Source: Lampris incognitus (Eukaryota; Chordata; Actinopteri; Lampriformes; Lampridae). From it: a DNA stretch of 64,000 bases. The notes under the pieces are model-generated. The model had not been told where the DNA came from. It saw nothing but the letters and a program-made list of their open reading frames with translations, and searched no databases. Where the stretch lies: positions 35,443,134 through 35,507,133 of the forward strand of contig NC_079223.1 in NCBI RefSeq assembly GCF_029633865.1. Reading direction: 5' to 3'. The stretch's first letter is position 1, and each line of letters opens with the position of its first letter. Below are positions 1 to 12,911 of the stretch, in pieces. Both the position numbers and the translations under genes were made by a program.

Positions 1-2280
1 AATGAATTTGAATTGTGTTCACGTATTCTTGCGACTCGTACCTCGATGCGATCTCATTCTTGTGAAAAAAAATGAAAAATTTTAAAAAGTCAGAATTCAT
101 GCCATATGTTGCGACCTCTCATCCAGTGAAGAGGATCCATGCGGAAGAGAATAAATGAGACTTTTTGCTCTCTTTTAGGGGGAAACGGTGGACAAATGGA
201 AGGGCGCTCAATATCATTATATCCTACGGTGTAAAGTTCCTCTTTGTGAGTATTAGTACATGCACTTAACCTTCATTCCACTGCCATAGCAGCCTTGGGC
301 TTGTTACCTAAGAAATATGTCTCCTCTATTCTTTCCCCCCGGTGAGGTTCCCCTGGAACTTGTCAAAAAGACAATGTGGGAGGAAGCAAGAGATAGAGTT
401 GCCCGGCTCTCTTTCTGCGCTGTGTTTATTTGCTGTGTCAAGGATTGAGAGATTACACTGTTTCTACGCAGTAAGGGAGGAATCTGGTCAAGCATCTCCT
501 CGGGCTAAAACCGTCACTTGAAGAGGCCAGGGAGGATTATTGACACCTATGTTAAGGATGAAAACCCAGACTTAGGTGTATTCGCCCTCCGCAATCATCT
601 ATTTGTCGTCAATCATTTATTTTGAGTGTGCAGAATGACCTCTTGCATACACGAGGCCGTGTTATTCGGGGCTACAGATGACAGGATGTGAGCGCTTGAC
701 CCGCTTTTCAATCTAAATACAGTCTGCAAATGAAGCTGCGTGTCTTATTGATATACTGGTATACATTTCCGTCCATTGTATGGATGAAGGTTTACTATTG
801 AATGCATGGAAAACCAAATTCTGACCCATATAACATTCACTGTAGGCCATCAGTTTACTACATTGTGTGGTTTAATCTTGAAAATATTGGTGCAAAGACG
901 AACACTTGTGCAGAAACGCTTAAATTAGTTCAATGATTCGCTTTTTAAGTTTGTGTATCATAGATTCATCCCTACAAATAGCTGAGTGGAAAATAATAAA
1001 ACTATACATGATTTAATAATATGTGGTAGTAATGCTTCCAGTCATTTGTGATATTGTAAAGAGGTTTTTATCAATTTCCCTGCAGAATAATCACATCATG
1101 GTTAGAGGTGGCTCTGTGGGTTATACAGAAATTAAAGCCAGATTTATCAATCTTGTTTTCAGACATGACAAAATGCAAAATGTCATGACTACTACATGCA
1201 TTCATGTATTCCAACTTTTGGACTTTACTTTTTTTTTTACCTCTTTCTAGAGAACAATCTACAGAGTCTGTCATCGACACTTAAGAGTGGAAGTTGTAAC
1301 TCAAACCCACATCTGCTGTCAGCGCTTTGTGATTGATCACCAGGAGACAAACATCTGATCGGCCACAGAACAGGGCAGACATTGATCCCTTGAGGGAAGA
1401 AATGACTTGTCCCACACGCCGGCATACACAAACCTGTGCGAAACATCTGTCAAAATATCACAACAACGGAGGACTGTACCTCTGTGACTAACATGGGAAC
1501 CCACAGACAGCTGTCAACCGGTACCGATATATCGGTTGACTACGTAGCAAAAGTGAAATTCCTCGCCGTCGCTTGTGACATTAAAAAAAAAAGCGGAAAT
1601 GAAATGCAGATGACGCCAAAACATGGCTGCACGTGAGAAAGCGCGTCATTATTTTAAAAAGACGGTGCAAGAGGCAGGACTAGATAAATGATCATGATTT
1701 GGAAATGAATCGTTATGGTGTGGCATTGCACGGGTTAACTCCTGTTGTCCTGAGGCCCACCAAGCTGCAGAAGGAGAGGACGGAGTGCGGCCTGTTGTCT
1801 CCATCGAGGATCTCCTACTGTCTGTCTGTCTGTCTGTCTGTCTGTCCGATGGTCAAAGACAGCCGCTCCCCGGCCATAAACAGAACAGACAAGGGGAAGA
1901 AATCCGTGCGTATTTACAAAGAGTCCGTCCCCATGAGTCACTCGAGTCCATCTCACCTGGCTGGGCACGTTCAATTGGGAATATGTTTTTCATGTCATTA
2001 GCCACTGGCCTCACGCAATGCCATACTTAAGAAGAAGAAGAAGAAAAAAAACAACAGGAAAGACAGAGAAAGAAAATGAAAAGTGAATGGTCAGTCGGAC
2101 AAAAGGGGGCCAGCCTGGCGTCGACAGGAAGAAAAGCATTAGTGCCCTTCATGCGTATGGCAGCGGATTTCCGCGTGCTAAACTGTCAGTGTATTTTCCC
2201 CTTAATTAAAACAGTCACAAGTTTCATTGAGCGGTGAATCAAAGGGTGGCTACACCAGAAAGCAGACTCAACTCTGTAAC
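1..2280. other. Non-coding stretch, no gene recognised
   Basis: I see no exon with convincing splice sites or protein similarity on either strand. Contents worth noting are a (GTCT)n run at about 1818-1846 and a short perfect palindrome (ACCGATATATCGGT) near 1523. A small GAA-rich run lies near 2029-2045. The short open frames here are what random sequence gives. Confidence 0.6.
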
Positions 2281-2286
2281 CCTGAA

Positions 2287-2287
<1 letters not shown>

Positions 2288-2327
<40 letters not shown>

Positions 2328-2374
2328 ATGCGTGCACACGCGTGTGTGTTTGTTATGTTTGTGTGTGTGTGCGT

Positions 2375-2431
<57 letters not shown>

Positions 2432-2450
2432 CGTGCGTGGGTGTGTGAGT
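2288..2450. repeat. (TG)n microsatellite, compound
   Basis: Two long TG/GT runs are separated by a mixed TG/CG/CA segment near 2329-2375. The open frames across it encode only Cys-Val or His-Thr repeats and are not genes. Confidence 0.97.
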
Positions 2451-3525
2451 TCTCGCATGCGGACTGGAATAAAGGGGATTTAAGCTGTGCCCATTCCCAT
2501 GGTCAGTCGCTTAGGATTGGTCATTACTGCCATGCCTGAAGATGACTACACAATGATTAAGAATTTTCTTTTAGCTGGAAACGTGGACATTTCTGAACTG
2601 CCCCCACTGTCCCATACCTAAGACACAGGTGGTGGTTCCCTGTATTGCAAAAACCATTAGAAAATCACTCCCTTGCAATTCTAATTTGATTATATTCGAG
2701 ATGCTTAATAAGGTTAAAAGGTCCATATCTCATTCAATTGTGGTAGTACCAAAGACACGCCACCAGTGAGAGTACAGTGGATAGCCACTATTCGTGCTGA
2801 GTTGGGGCTCCTCTAGCAGAGCACTGGGCTAAAACCAGGCTCCGCTCTCTTACGATACTGTCCCGGCAGATTGTGGGCTTAACTAGCCCTATCCATAGTG
2901 AAGCCGGACCAGGCTTCTCCAGTGACAAACCTCACCGTCTCTCAGCGGAGCTACACAGAAAAGGACAATAGGGGAATCAACCGAGGGAAGGGAAAACGCT
3001 TGCAGCCACTTTGGCCGGTGTATGGGATCCCCTCTTTGTGGCTTTGTGGTACTTGAACTGTAGGTCATGAGAGGTTCCTATTCCCAACAGTCTAATGACC
3101 CAACACTTTCCACCCCATTTCATTCCTGCGACGGAGGAGGTGGGAGCTTGCACTAACTACCACCCACTCATTAATTATAAATCAGCCAATGGTTTGATTA
3201 TTAAAAATGCAACATCGTTTTTTTTTTCTCTCTCTCTCCCGCCAGAGGACAAGTCCTCTGTGTTTTGTTGGGGAAGGGGGGGTTCCCCCTCTCGTGTTCT
3301 CCCTGGGGGCCGGTCATAAAGAACTTATCTGTTACAGTGGGCATAAATTATGCACAAAGGGCAAATAATGGCCGAAATTGCTAATCATAGCTCATGCAAC
3401 ATTAGATGGCCGGCCCAGTGGAGTGATTGACAGAGGGGTGCAGAAAGCTGATCGAAGATAGGGTGACACAGATGTTATTAGAGTCCATTATTGGGGCGCA
3501 TTGTTGACTAACCTTGTTGGGGAAC

Positions 3526-3528
<3 letters not shown>
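2451..3528. other. Non-coding stretch, no gene recognised
   Basis: Unique-looking sequence. The segment at about 2770-3040 is more GC-rich and reads like part of a dispersed repeat, but I could not assign it to a family. No exon is supported. Confidence 0.45.
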
Positions 3529-3617
<89 letters not shown>

Positions 3618-3651
3618 AAGGGAAAGAGAGAGAGAGAGAGAGAGAGAAAGC
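3529..3651. repeat. (GA)n microsatellite
   Basis: A nearly pure AG/GA run with a short AAAG/GGAAA interruption near 3613-3625. It produces spurious Arg-Glu or Ser-Leu open frames. Confidence 0.97.
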
Positions 3652-5220
3652 GGTGTACAGGAGAACCCTGGCATTGCAACGGGGAAAGAGTGACGTCATT
3701 CTATTATTTTCCTGTATGCAAGTGGTGCATCGATAGACGGGCATGTGGGCCATGCGGTGGCCGTTACAAGATCGTTAAACCACTCCTAACAGCATGCATC
3801 ATGTAGACTAATGAGGGTAGCACCAGAGCTGATGGTGGCATTGTCTCATTCGGATAAAGCTGACATTCCCACACTGAGATCCGTCCTTAATCCCAAACAC
3901 TACGGTGATAAACTGAACCTGTTGGCGGGACCTCCCGTCTGGAAGATGTTCATCTGCACACTGTTATCTTGCCATTTTACCTCAGTGCAACGTACTTGGC
4001 TGACCCATTAAGTCTGCAGGTAAATGAAGGAGTGAAAAAGCATTTTACCACTACTAAGCTTACTGAGTGGAGGTAATGTCGTATGTCTGTCGAGGACGCT
4101 GATATTGATTTTGCAATATCTACCCTGTTTACATTGTGTTTTTTCCACACATAAAAACAACAATATGATTTACATCGCCCTCACCGTTTCCACCACACAA
4201 AACAAATACAAGTGCAACAAGACTGGGAGGGCAGGGGATGCCCCGCATAACACAGCTGCTGCCATTTGAAGGCCATATGCAAAAAGGAGGTTAAAGCCAG
4301 GCTGGACGGTATTAAGCAACTGGTGGTTTCATACTGTAGTACAAAAGCTAACTTGCATGAAAAACACATGAAACGAACACGACTTTCCTGCAGCAAAGCA
4401 ATATTTTGGTTCAGTTAGATTTACATGTTTAAGCAGTTTGTGTGGCTAAGCAGCAGTCTTCCACAGCACAGGACTCAGACTCTGTTACACGGAAGTTTGA
4501 CGCATGACGCCACGTTGAAGAAAACAGCCATTAGAAAATGTGTATACTGCTGTATAGGTAATTGCAGTATTTTTTCTTTTTTTGTGAATCAATTAATCAA
4601 TGCAATTATCAGTCCGCAATTGATAACTATATATGGGAAGTCCTGATTTTGATATATACTGGTTTTCTCTCAGTATACATCGGAAATAGAGATGTCGCCT
4701 CATTGCTCGTCTGGGTAAATCTAATTTGTTTCTGATACCCATAACACTCATGCAGGACAGAAACAGGAAGCGGAAGCAGCATCACAGGTAAAAGAAAAAG
4801 GACTCCTTAGTCAAAGATGCTAAAAAAAAAGCAAGGCTCTAGTGAGCCTTGCAACAGGAACAACTGCCAGTTAAAACGCCTCACTATAGGAAGCTGAGGT
4901 GGGACAGACTGATAGAAGTAGTTTCCCCGTATCTACTCTGCATCCGGGTTTATTTTAAAGGCCTGCTTTTTAGCGGCTCGGACCGACAGCGGCGGACACA
5001 GTAATAAGATGGTCGTCAGCCCAGAGTTTTAAAGGTTTGTTGTCCCTTCTCTTTCTGTCACAATGATGGAGTGTCTCTCTGACAGGTGCTGTGATTTCCT
5101 TGACCCCATTGTATTCAAACAACACAGGCTCCTCACACAGGAAGAGCAGGAGGGAACAATGGCGCAGGTGAGTTTGGAAGCACCAAGCCCCCCGAGGGCT
5201 GTCTCCACCCGAGGGCTTGA
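3652..5220. other. Non-coding stretch, no gene recognised
   Basis: No exon or repeat family is recognised. A strong donor-like CAG|GTGAGT follows an ATG at about 5158-5170, but no matching acceptor or protein homology was found, so it is not called as an exon. Confidence 0.45.
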
Positions 5221-5221
5221 G

Positions 5222-5223
<2 letters not shown>

Positions 5224-5283
<60 letters not shown>
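5224..5283. repeat. (TG)n microsatellite
   Basis: A pure TG run of about 60 bp. Confidence 0.97.
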
Positions 5284-5285
<2 letters not shown>

Positions 5286-5599
5286 TTTGGAAATAAATGA
5301 ACAGGATTGAGTTGATATCAAGTTACAAGTGGATGACTGTTCAGAGTTGTGTTTTTGTTTTTTGCTCTCTGCAACGCACCGCTTTTTCGATTTTTCACAT
5401 GCTTTTGAGACTTGCGCTGACACATTTCCTTATTCCAACACCTCACCACTAGAGGGTGCTCAATTCACGGGCATGAGAGTCGACCCCCTGGGCAGTTGAG
5501 GAGCGTTAATCCTGGATTTGAAAAGGGCCACCTGTCCTCTTCCTATTTCCCGGGATTATACAGAAACGTGAAGATGTTGCTTATTAAACTGCCTTTAAA

Positions 5600-5692
5600 A
5601 TCTCCCTCTCTCTCTCTCTCCCTCTCTCCCTCTAGCTCGCTCTCTATCTATCGATCGATCTATCTATCCATCGATCTATCTATCTATGGCCT
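5600..5692. repeat. (CT)n-(TATC/GATC)n compound microsatellite
   Basis: A CTCC/CT run passes into TATC, GATC and CATC tetranucleotide units. It is typical fish simple-sequence DNA. Confidence 0.9.
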
Positions 5693-7122
5693 AAGAGAAT
5701 CCTAAACACCACACATCCTCTTTATCTGCACTGCAGGTGTTGTTTTCCACCGTGCTCCACCTGGGGGGATTGCTCCGTATCGTCGTAGTTTATTAAGCCG
5801 GGGGACGTGTGTTTGAGGCCGGCCCTGCCTGACATTATTTGTGGATTAGTGCTGGCCCGCTCCCCCTTTGATGTGGCGCTCTTCCTGTTGAAATTCGGGG
5901 GGGGGGGCAGTTGAAGCGGAATAGAGAGAGACAGGAGTCACCCTCTGCTTTGTTTTAAGCTGCCAGAAAACCCAATCAGGCAGGTGAGATGTGAGGGCAG
6001 TTAAACACTGCATATGCAAGAGATCACCTTAGCACGAATGCACGGTAATTGAAAAAAATGCACACTTACACACGGACACACGCGGACCCTTGGAGGCAGC
6101 AGAAGCATAGTTACGAAGGTAAAATACAACAGAGAGGGAGGGGGGGGGACAAAGGTACACACACGTCTTCACACCTTTACGCACCACTTGGGAGTGAAAA
6201 GTTATACTTTCATCATGTGGGGTATACTGCCCTCTGCAGGCGCCATGTGAAATGACAGGCATACAAAGGCAGCCTTTTACACCAGCGTACGTCTTGAGAG
6301 TTTTTACTGGTAGCATAAGAAAGTTATTACTACAGCATTATCGAACTACTAATCATCTTGCAGTTCATGGCATACTGCATCGAGATGAACACATTTCTGA
6401 GTCGTTTCTCTTGTTGGGCAGGGATTCATTTTGGGGGTATTCCACAGAGCCGGTCTATTCAGGGGCACGGGCGGTGGTGCATGGCTAAATAGAGCCACCT
6501 TGGAAGGGCTAACACAAGACCTCTTTTAACAGAGACGCTCCAGAGGCATATGAGGGCACTATGTGTTCCACCCCAACCACAGGATTTATTTACCTTACCG
6601 AAAGCGGCAGCCAGTAAGAGGAGCGGGAGTTTGTTAGGAGAGAGGGGGCGGGTGCGGTGGCGTATAGAGAAGGTCTAAAGGAGAGGGAAGAGTTTAAGGG
6701 TACAGGAATGGCAAAATGCCCCCGACATGGAAAGACGATGACAGCATTTATGCACAGGGTGCAGTTGTGCGGACAAAGTCATCCCTGACACAGAGCTCCC
6801 AAAGTACGCAAAACACATCAAGTCAGCATCAAGAGGCCTGGGGTTGTTTGTTTTTCCAAAAGCAACAACTATGCATCCAAATCTCTTACAGTAAGAAGCT
6901 GAGCTGGAGCTGAGGATGTTTTAGAAAGAGGAGGGATAGGGCCTGAGGAGGCAGATAAGGGGGGGGCTGATTTCCTGTTTCCCTAGCCCTCTCACTTCCT
7001 TTACCCCGCATACAGTTAAGCCATTCAGCATGTGTTCACATGCACGTAAATATGTGTATCTTTTGGTTCATTTCTTTTCAAAGCGGTGTCGTGAGGTCTG
7101 TCTGTATTTTCCAGTGTCTACT
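5693..7122. other. Non-coding stretch, no gene recognised
   Basis: No supported exon. A short G-run occurs near 5898 and a second near 6960. No repeat family is recognised. Confidence 0.5.
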
Positions 7123-7180
7123 GTATGTTGAACAATGTGTGTCCTGTGTTTGTACACAGGACACACATTATTCAACATAC
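7123..7180. repeat. Near-perfect inverted repeat (foldback)
   Basis: Two 27-bp arms (7123-7149 and 7154-7180) are reverse complements with one mismatch, around a 4-nt TTGT loop. The arms begin GTATGTTGAA and end TTCAACATAC. This could be a MITE-like or foldback remnant, or a simple cruciform-prone palindrome. It contains no coding sequence. Confidence 0.9.
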
Positions 7181-10100
7181 ATGTGTGTCATGTGCACAAA
7201 CACACTCTAGGACTATCATAGGATTGTCTGTGGTTTTATAGACAGCTCAACATGGCACAATCAACTTCCTGGGTAAGTTACAACCAAAGATGAAATAAAT
7301 TCCAGGCAATGTAGAGATGCTGTTTAGGCTTCCCCACTGTGCACCTTGCCCCATGCAGCCATCCCCCCCCCCCCAATTTTACTTCTCTCCATTTCTTTAT
7401 CATTATATAACATCTTGTAGCAAGCTGAGTTGAGCTCGGTTTGGTTTAACAAGGCTACTGTGCACATGTCCTGTTAGCAAAATATAACTATGCCACTATT
7501 CATCTGTGTACATCAAGTTGCACAGCTTCATATTTACAGAGCCGAGCATTGCACGGCACCCATAGTTTTTGTGGGTTTGCTTAGAAGCAAGATATTTGTC
7601 ACATCATCTGTTATGATTAGATAATAAGGAGTGCCTACACTAAATGCAGTCAAGCGGATATGCACTCTTGGCTATGATGCGTTTACCATATGCATGTTTT
7701 TAGCCATATGCTCTATGATGTCAGTTGGTCGTGCCCAATGACACAACTTGGTCTCTGAAAAATCTAGATGTGGGTCAAATACCGTAGATGTTTTTGCACA
7801 AATTTGCTAATTATATAGGCCAAATATTATTTTTAGTTGAAATATTCAGAAAAAAAGACTCTCTCGACAAGTACTAGATTATTTGACACATTTTTCAACA
7901 AAACCGAAATGCAATAATGCTGAGGAAAGATATACCAACGACTCAAAATATTTTCTAATACTTGAAAAAATACTATAATACACAATTTAAGGTACATTGG
8001 ATTGACCTAAGGTCTTATAAACGCTTATTGACGCATTAGCTCCACCCACTGGGCAGGTAGAGTTACAACCTCGCAGTGGTTGAGCACACCTGACATTAAT
8101 TCACTGAGCTGTTATGTGCACGTTTGTAGTTTTTTTTATAGTGCTCCTATTTTGTTTAGACCAGTTTTTTTTTTCTTCCTGGTAACCAGCCTTACTACTC
8201 CCTTTTAAAGCAATTTTGGACTACATGCCATTTTCTCAAGCTAAAGCTCTGGTCCCCCAACAAGTATTTGTTGGTGCTTGGAGGATTGTTTCTCTTGATT
8301 AAAACCACACCAGAATTTACAGCCTAATCCATCAGCGCACTCATGAGCGTGATCTCCCACTCGGAGGTCGGAACTTTCCCACTTCCCAGTTGCTCATGAA
8401 CACATTACATGCAACAGCTCTAGTCACAGCTGATGAGCCTCAATTTTGGGCACGGGTACCACTGTTCAACGACATAAACACTGAATTCAGTCTGTCATTA
8501 AGTTGATTTGTGCTTTATGAAAAAGCAGAAGGGCTTATTTCATGAATGGACTGACAGAGCGGTCAGATTTTTCAGGTGGCGGGAGACAGTAAAGCTCTGT
8601 CAACAGCTTAGTTAGGCATCGCACGGACACAAGCATCCTCATTCAGGGACCCCTTCATGGAACATTTCAGACTTCATCTGCAAGACAGGAAACAATACCA
8701 AGCACAGCATGCACAAAAATTAGAGTTGAGGGTGATTCCAACATAGGGAAAAGTCATGGATGTATCGAAACCATTGAACATTTTCATGGTGTATGATATA
8801 TACATATATATTTATTTATTTTTTATTATTATTTTTTTAACCTCATGGCAAATCAAGTGGGAGAAATTTGGATCTCTTTTGTACATTTGTACTGAATATT
8901 TGACATTAGCTGAAATAGCGGCAGGAGGGATGCAGCCCCCTGCCACTGCTAGTACAGCATTTTGGCCAAACTTTCTACATCGCAACTGCAAACACATCAT
9001 TACTTTGTGCCACTAAAGGATGGAGCTATTATACGATCTCTGGGTGGGAACCCCTAACTTAAAAGTGGTTTGTCACAAAAAAAAAGAAAGGAAAAAAAAC
9101 CCCCACCTCATTGTGTATTACCATGGAAACAACCATTGCATTTCTGTGGGTTGCTATGGTGACAGTCAGCATCAGGGGAAAAGTGTGGGGCGCACATTTC
9201 ATTCTGACCCGCAGCTGTGAACTCTGAACCCCTTTCCTGTTGCTAGGGCGTGAGATGGAGAGAAAGAATGCCGCCTTGAATGGGCTCCCTGTTTCTGTCT
9301 GTTTTCTCTGCTTCTGCTCATTCCCACCTAAACTTATCGGGGACTCCTCTCAACAAGCCATATCAGGGCCTTCAGTCACACTCAGTGAATGCAACCGAGT
9401 GATAAACCGCCTTATCTTAAAAGGACAAATAAGCACATGGTAAAAATACATCAAGGAAGATAGATTATGATTGATGATAAATCATGATCAGAGAAAGTCC
9501 CAAGATGGCTTGGGTAAAGGCTCCGACATCACGTCAGCTCAGCACACAGCGAGGAGGACTTGAAGCATTCCCATCCCGGGCCTTTACGTCAACCATTTTC
9601 TACACAATTTTCCTGTGCTAAAGGGAACAGCGAGTGTAATTCCTACTAGTTGTCTTCTGAGTGCTTTAATTTCTGCTATTTTTTTCCGCAGATGTTCATT
9701 TCAGCTCACATGTACGCACTCTCCCCCCTCTGTAGTGTAAAGCGACACCGGAGGAGTTAATCTGCATCAAGCCTGAGAGACATCACATGGCCCCTCCAGC
9801 AGGCTGCATGGCAGCTTCCTATTGGCACCAGAACAGCGATACAGAAACACTCACAAGTCTCATAAATGCTCAGACATGCCTGACACTTTTCTGACATGCA
9901 CTCACCATTACAGGCTACCAACCCATGCATTGATCTAAATAGCATATTCTATCCTTTTAAACCTTCTAAAAAATCTCAAATGGCTAAAATGTGCTACTGT
10001 TAAATCTAACCGTGTAGCAGACCTTGCAAGGTAGTGACTGTGTGTAGAATTACATCTCCAGAAATGTGTTTCAAGGAAAGCAACCCCCTTATTACACACA

Positions 10101-10383
10101 CAGAGAGAAATCGATGCAATAATGCACAGGCAGGTATTTACCTGCCTGTGGATTATTGAATTATGTATGCTCTGACGAAGGACTGACAGACCGAAAGCTT
10201 AAACATAGTGATATACTGCATAGATCTAAGTATGCAGAAATATTTTCTATCAGTTCGGACTCATTGATGCTTTCCAGCACCCTAGCAAAGATGTAGCCGG
10301 GCGGAGCGGTAGTCATCCTGCATTACACACAGGGAAACCGAAATGCATCATTGCCAACTCCCTGAAATATATATTTTTTACTA
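7181..10383. other. Non-coding stretch, no gene recognised
   Basis: Mostly AT-rich sequence with no supportable exon. The only structure I would flag is a cluster of RFX X-box-like motifs at 9118-9249, listed separately. Confidence 0.5.
9118..9249. promoter_or_regulatory. Cluster of three RFX X-box-like motifs
   Basis: TTACCATGGAAACAACC (9118-9134) and GGTTGCTATGGTGAC (9149-9163) both approach the RFX palindrome GTTGCCATGGCAAC. A third half-like site, GTTGCTAGGGC, lies near 9239-9249. The motif match is visible; function as an enhancer is inference. Chance occurrence cannot be excluded. Confidence 0.3.
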
Positions 10384-10737
10384 CTTTATTAATCCCCGTG
10401 GGGGGAAATTCTTTCCCTGCATTTAACCAATCCTAGCTGTGTAGCTAGGAGCAGTGGGCAGCCGCCGTGCACCACCCGGGGACCGACTCCAGTTCGTCTA
10501 GCCATGCTTCGGTCAGGGGCACAGACATGAGTATCAACCCTAACATGCATGTCTTTCTGATGGTGGGAGAAACCAGAGCACCTGGAGAAAACACACTGCA
10601 GACACGGGGAGAACACGCAAACTCCACACAGAAGACGACCTGAGATGACCCCCAAGGTTGGACAACCCCGGGATTCAAACCCAGGACCTTCTGGCTGTGA
10701 GGCGACAGCGCTAACCACTGGGCCACCGTGCCGTCCA
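10384..10737 (-). repeat. tRNA-derived SINE, family 2
   Basis: Read on the minus strand, the copy starts at 10737 with a tRNA-like head. This has an A-box-like segment (TGGCCCAGTGGTTAG) and a B-box (GGTTTGAATCC) about 40 bp downstream. It ends in an AT-rich tail near 10384. The head differs from the SINE in the chst3 introns, so it is a second family. This type of repeat is widespread in teleost genomes. Open frames through it are not genes. Confidence 0.85.
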
Positions 10738-10740
10738 TAA

Positions 10741-10880
10741 TAGTTCTCTATCTGTTGTAATTTATTGTATGCTTTCATAATGCTTTTTCCTATCTTTTGC
10801 CTGTAAAGCACTTTGAATGACCTCTGCGATGATAAGGTGCTATACAAATAAACGTGCCTTGCGTTGCCTTGCCTTACATG
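10741..10880 (+). repeat. LINE 3' end fragment
   Basis: It contains the GTAAAGCACTTTGAA...GGTGCTATACAAATAAA block that many teleost LINEs carry at their 3' end, followed by a short TGCCT-type repeat tail. No reverse-transcriptase sequence is attached. Confidence 0.65.
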
Positions 10881-11611
10881 AGGATAGGGCGTGTTGTCAC
10901 AAGGCTGGTTTATACTACAAACCATGCAAGAAATTCACTGGGAATTTACGAAATCCAACAAGTACATTTACAAAAAAAAAGCAAACATAAAATAGAAATA
11001 TATATAGTAATACAGATACACACACACACACACACACACGTGCGCACACACACACGCACACACAATCACTTCACAACATGATGAGAATACCGTGGACACA
11101 AGTGGCTGTGCATGTCATCATCTACAGACATTTCCTTTGCATCCTCCTCTCCAGGGCCTCCTCCACGTCTACAGGCCAGGGAATAGTAGAAACTTGCTGT
11201 GGCTCTTCTGTTACTCTGACCTGCTATTGGTAAATCTAGAGGGGGGTAGACACCATCTCTTGTGTCTCGGCATTTTTAAAATCCATTTCAGGCTCACACA
11301 ATTAACTCTTCAGAGCAAATCAGGTTTCGTTCAGGTCTCGGTCCAGGGGCAACAAGCACAGTCACAACATGACTGACGCTCTTGGAAAGATGAGGGTATG
11401 TATTTGTACTCACAGAGTCTCAGTATAAAGAGGAAGCACCTGGTATTACTATGGAGTTACATGAGGATTGTTAACATGGAGAGAAATGCATGCTTGTTTG
11501 AAATCGGTGAACTGCTGCACACCCATCGCATGGGGACACAACCAGCTGCTCCAACAATTACGCCTCCTTTGGAGGCTCCTAGGTCATAGAAAATCGACTA
11601 TCATAAAGCAG
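10881..11611. other. Non-coding stretch with a (CA)n run
   Basis: Holds a (CA)n microsatellite at about 11020-11065. I see no supported gene. Confidence 0.5.
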
Positions 11612-11664
11612 CTTTTTTTTCTTCCTTTTTCACCCCCTTTTTCTCCCCAATTGTATCCAGCCAA
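11612..11664 (-). repeat. SINE family 1, tail part (split by element A)
   Basis: The pyrimidine-rich tail and the CCCCAATTGTATC block of SINE family 1 stop at 11664. They resume beyond the gypsy element at 16347 with the matching continuation CCAATTACCCC. The element inserted into a pre-existing SINE. Confidence 0.85.
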
Positions 11665-11855
11665 TGTAGTGATATAACGCCATGTATATACACTGGAACT
11701 ACACTAGGTGTTATGTACTACCCGGACTGTTATTATGGTTACACCACTACCATGTTTGGTTATTACGTCTGCCTACTGAGCCACGATTAAACCTGAGTTC
11801 TATAACCCGGTGTGGTCATTGATCCTCGACCAATACTACCCCAAGTATTACTTCA
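11665..11855 (+). repeat. 5' LTR of gypsy element A
   Basis: Starts TGTAGTGATA and ends TTACTTCA. It differs from the 3' copy at one position of 191. Confidence 0.93.
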
Positions 11856-12002
11856 TGGTGGCAGCGGTAAAGTACTCTCTATGAAGAATGAAGATAGACT
11901 GATAAAACTGTCCGTGGATAATTTCTATCATCATTCAAGCAAGAGTGCGCCGGAGCTGAGCTAGCCGCAAAGCTAACTAGCTAGCTAGCAACAGGAGACG
12001 TC

Positions 12003-12701
12003 ATGGCATCGCATCTACCGACGATGAATTGGTCAGACCCGGACCTGGGTGAGGCAATTTCACTGTATAAACAGAAAATGACTCTGTATTTAGAAGATGA
12101 AGAAATAAATGGCGCAGCTAAACAAGCTAGGAAAATATGTCGTGGAATCGGAGATGAAGGATTAAAAAGACTGAACGCCAGTGGTCTCACCGATGATGAA
12201 AAGAAAAAGCCTGCCAAACTATGGGACTTCTTTGAAAAACAGCTGAAGTTGAACGTAAATTTCAGAATCCATAGACTGCAACTGATGCAACACAGACAGA
12301 AACCAGATGAGAATATTGATGATTTTGTGACCAGAGCCAGAACACTAGCACAGAAATGTCAGTTTTCAGACGAAGAGCTTAACGAGCATATGACTGAGCT
12401 TATTATTGCGAGCGATCCCCGTGATGCCCTGAGGAATGATCTATACAGCAAACCAAAAGGATATTCCTTAGCAGAGGTTCTGGCTGAGGGACGAAAATAT
12501 GAAGCCCTGACAGCAGGCAATGAACAGTTAGACAAACTTAGCCTGTCACACAATGAGAGAATCCACGCTGTGGACAGGGACCGCATATGTCGTAACTGTG
12601 GGAGAAGCCACAAACCACGTCGATGTCCTGCATATGATGATGAATGCAATGCGTGTGGTGCAAAAGGTCACTGGGAGCGGTGCTGCAGGAAGGCCAAATG
12701 A
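12003..12701 (+). CDS. Gag of gypsy element A
   Basis: A 232-residue Gag-like protein. A capsid-type helical region is followed by two C-terminal zinc knuckles: CRNCGRSHKPRRC, then CNACGAKGHWERCC. It would package element RNA in a cytoplasmic virus-like particle. It lies directly after the 5' LTR and primer site and before pol, as in other gypsy elements. Confidence 0.85.
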   Translation: MASHLPTMNWSDPDLGEAISLYKQKMTLYLEDEEINGAAKQARKICRGIGDEGLKRLNASGLTDDEKKKPAKLWDFFEKQLKLNVNFRIHRLQLMQHRQKPDENIDDFVTRARTLAQKCQFSDEELNEHMTELIIASDPRDALRNDLYSKPKGYSLAEVLAEGRKYEALTAGNEQLDKLSLSHNERIHAVDRDRICRNCGRSHKPRRCPAYDDECNACGAKGHWERCCRKAK

Positions 12702-12911
12702 GAGCGCCAGGAACACTCCAGCCAGAGCAGGAGCGGGGGAAGTAAGTCCCACACACCACAAGAGAAACAGCACAAGCGCAAAACCTATATAGACAAAAAG
12801 CAACGGAGCAGGACTCACATACATGCTGTAGAGAGTAGCAGTGAAACAGACAGTGAGAACGAAAGTACTTACCAGAAACAGTTCCACTCCAGAACTATCA
12901 GTGAAAAGTGC

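Noticed and set aside
2186-2539. Overlapping Cys-Val and His-Thr open frames
   Set aside because: They are translations of the TG/CA microsatellite.
3402-3806. Ser-Leu and Arg-Glu open frames on both strands
   Set aside because: They are translations of the AG/CT microsatellite.
5100-5175. Exon-like ATGGCGCAG|GTGAGT
   Set aside because: A good donor motif alone; no upstream acceptor, no downstream partner exon and no protein similarity.
10389-10925. 178-residue minus-strand open frame
   Set aside because: It runs through a tRNA-derived SINE and has no protein-family features.
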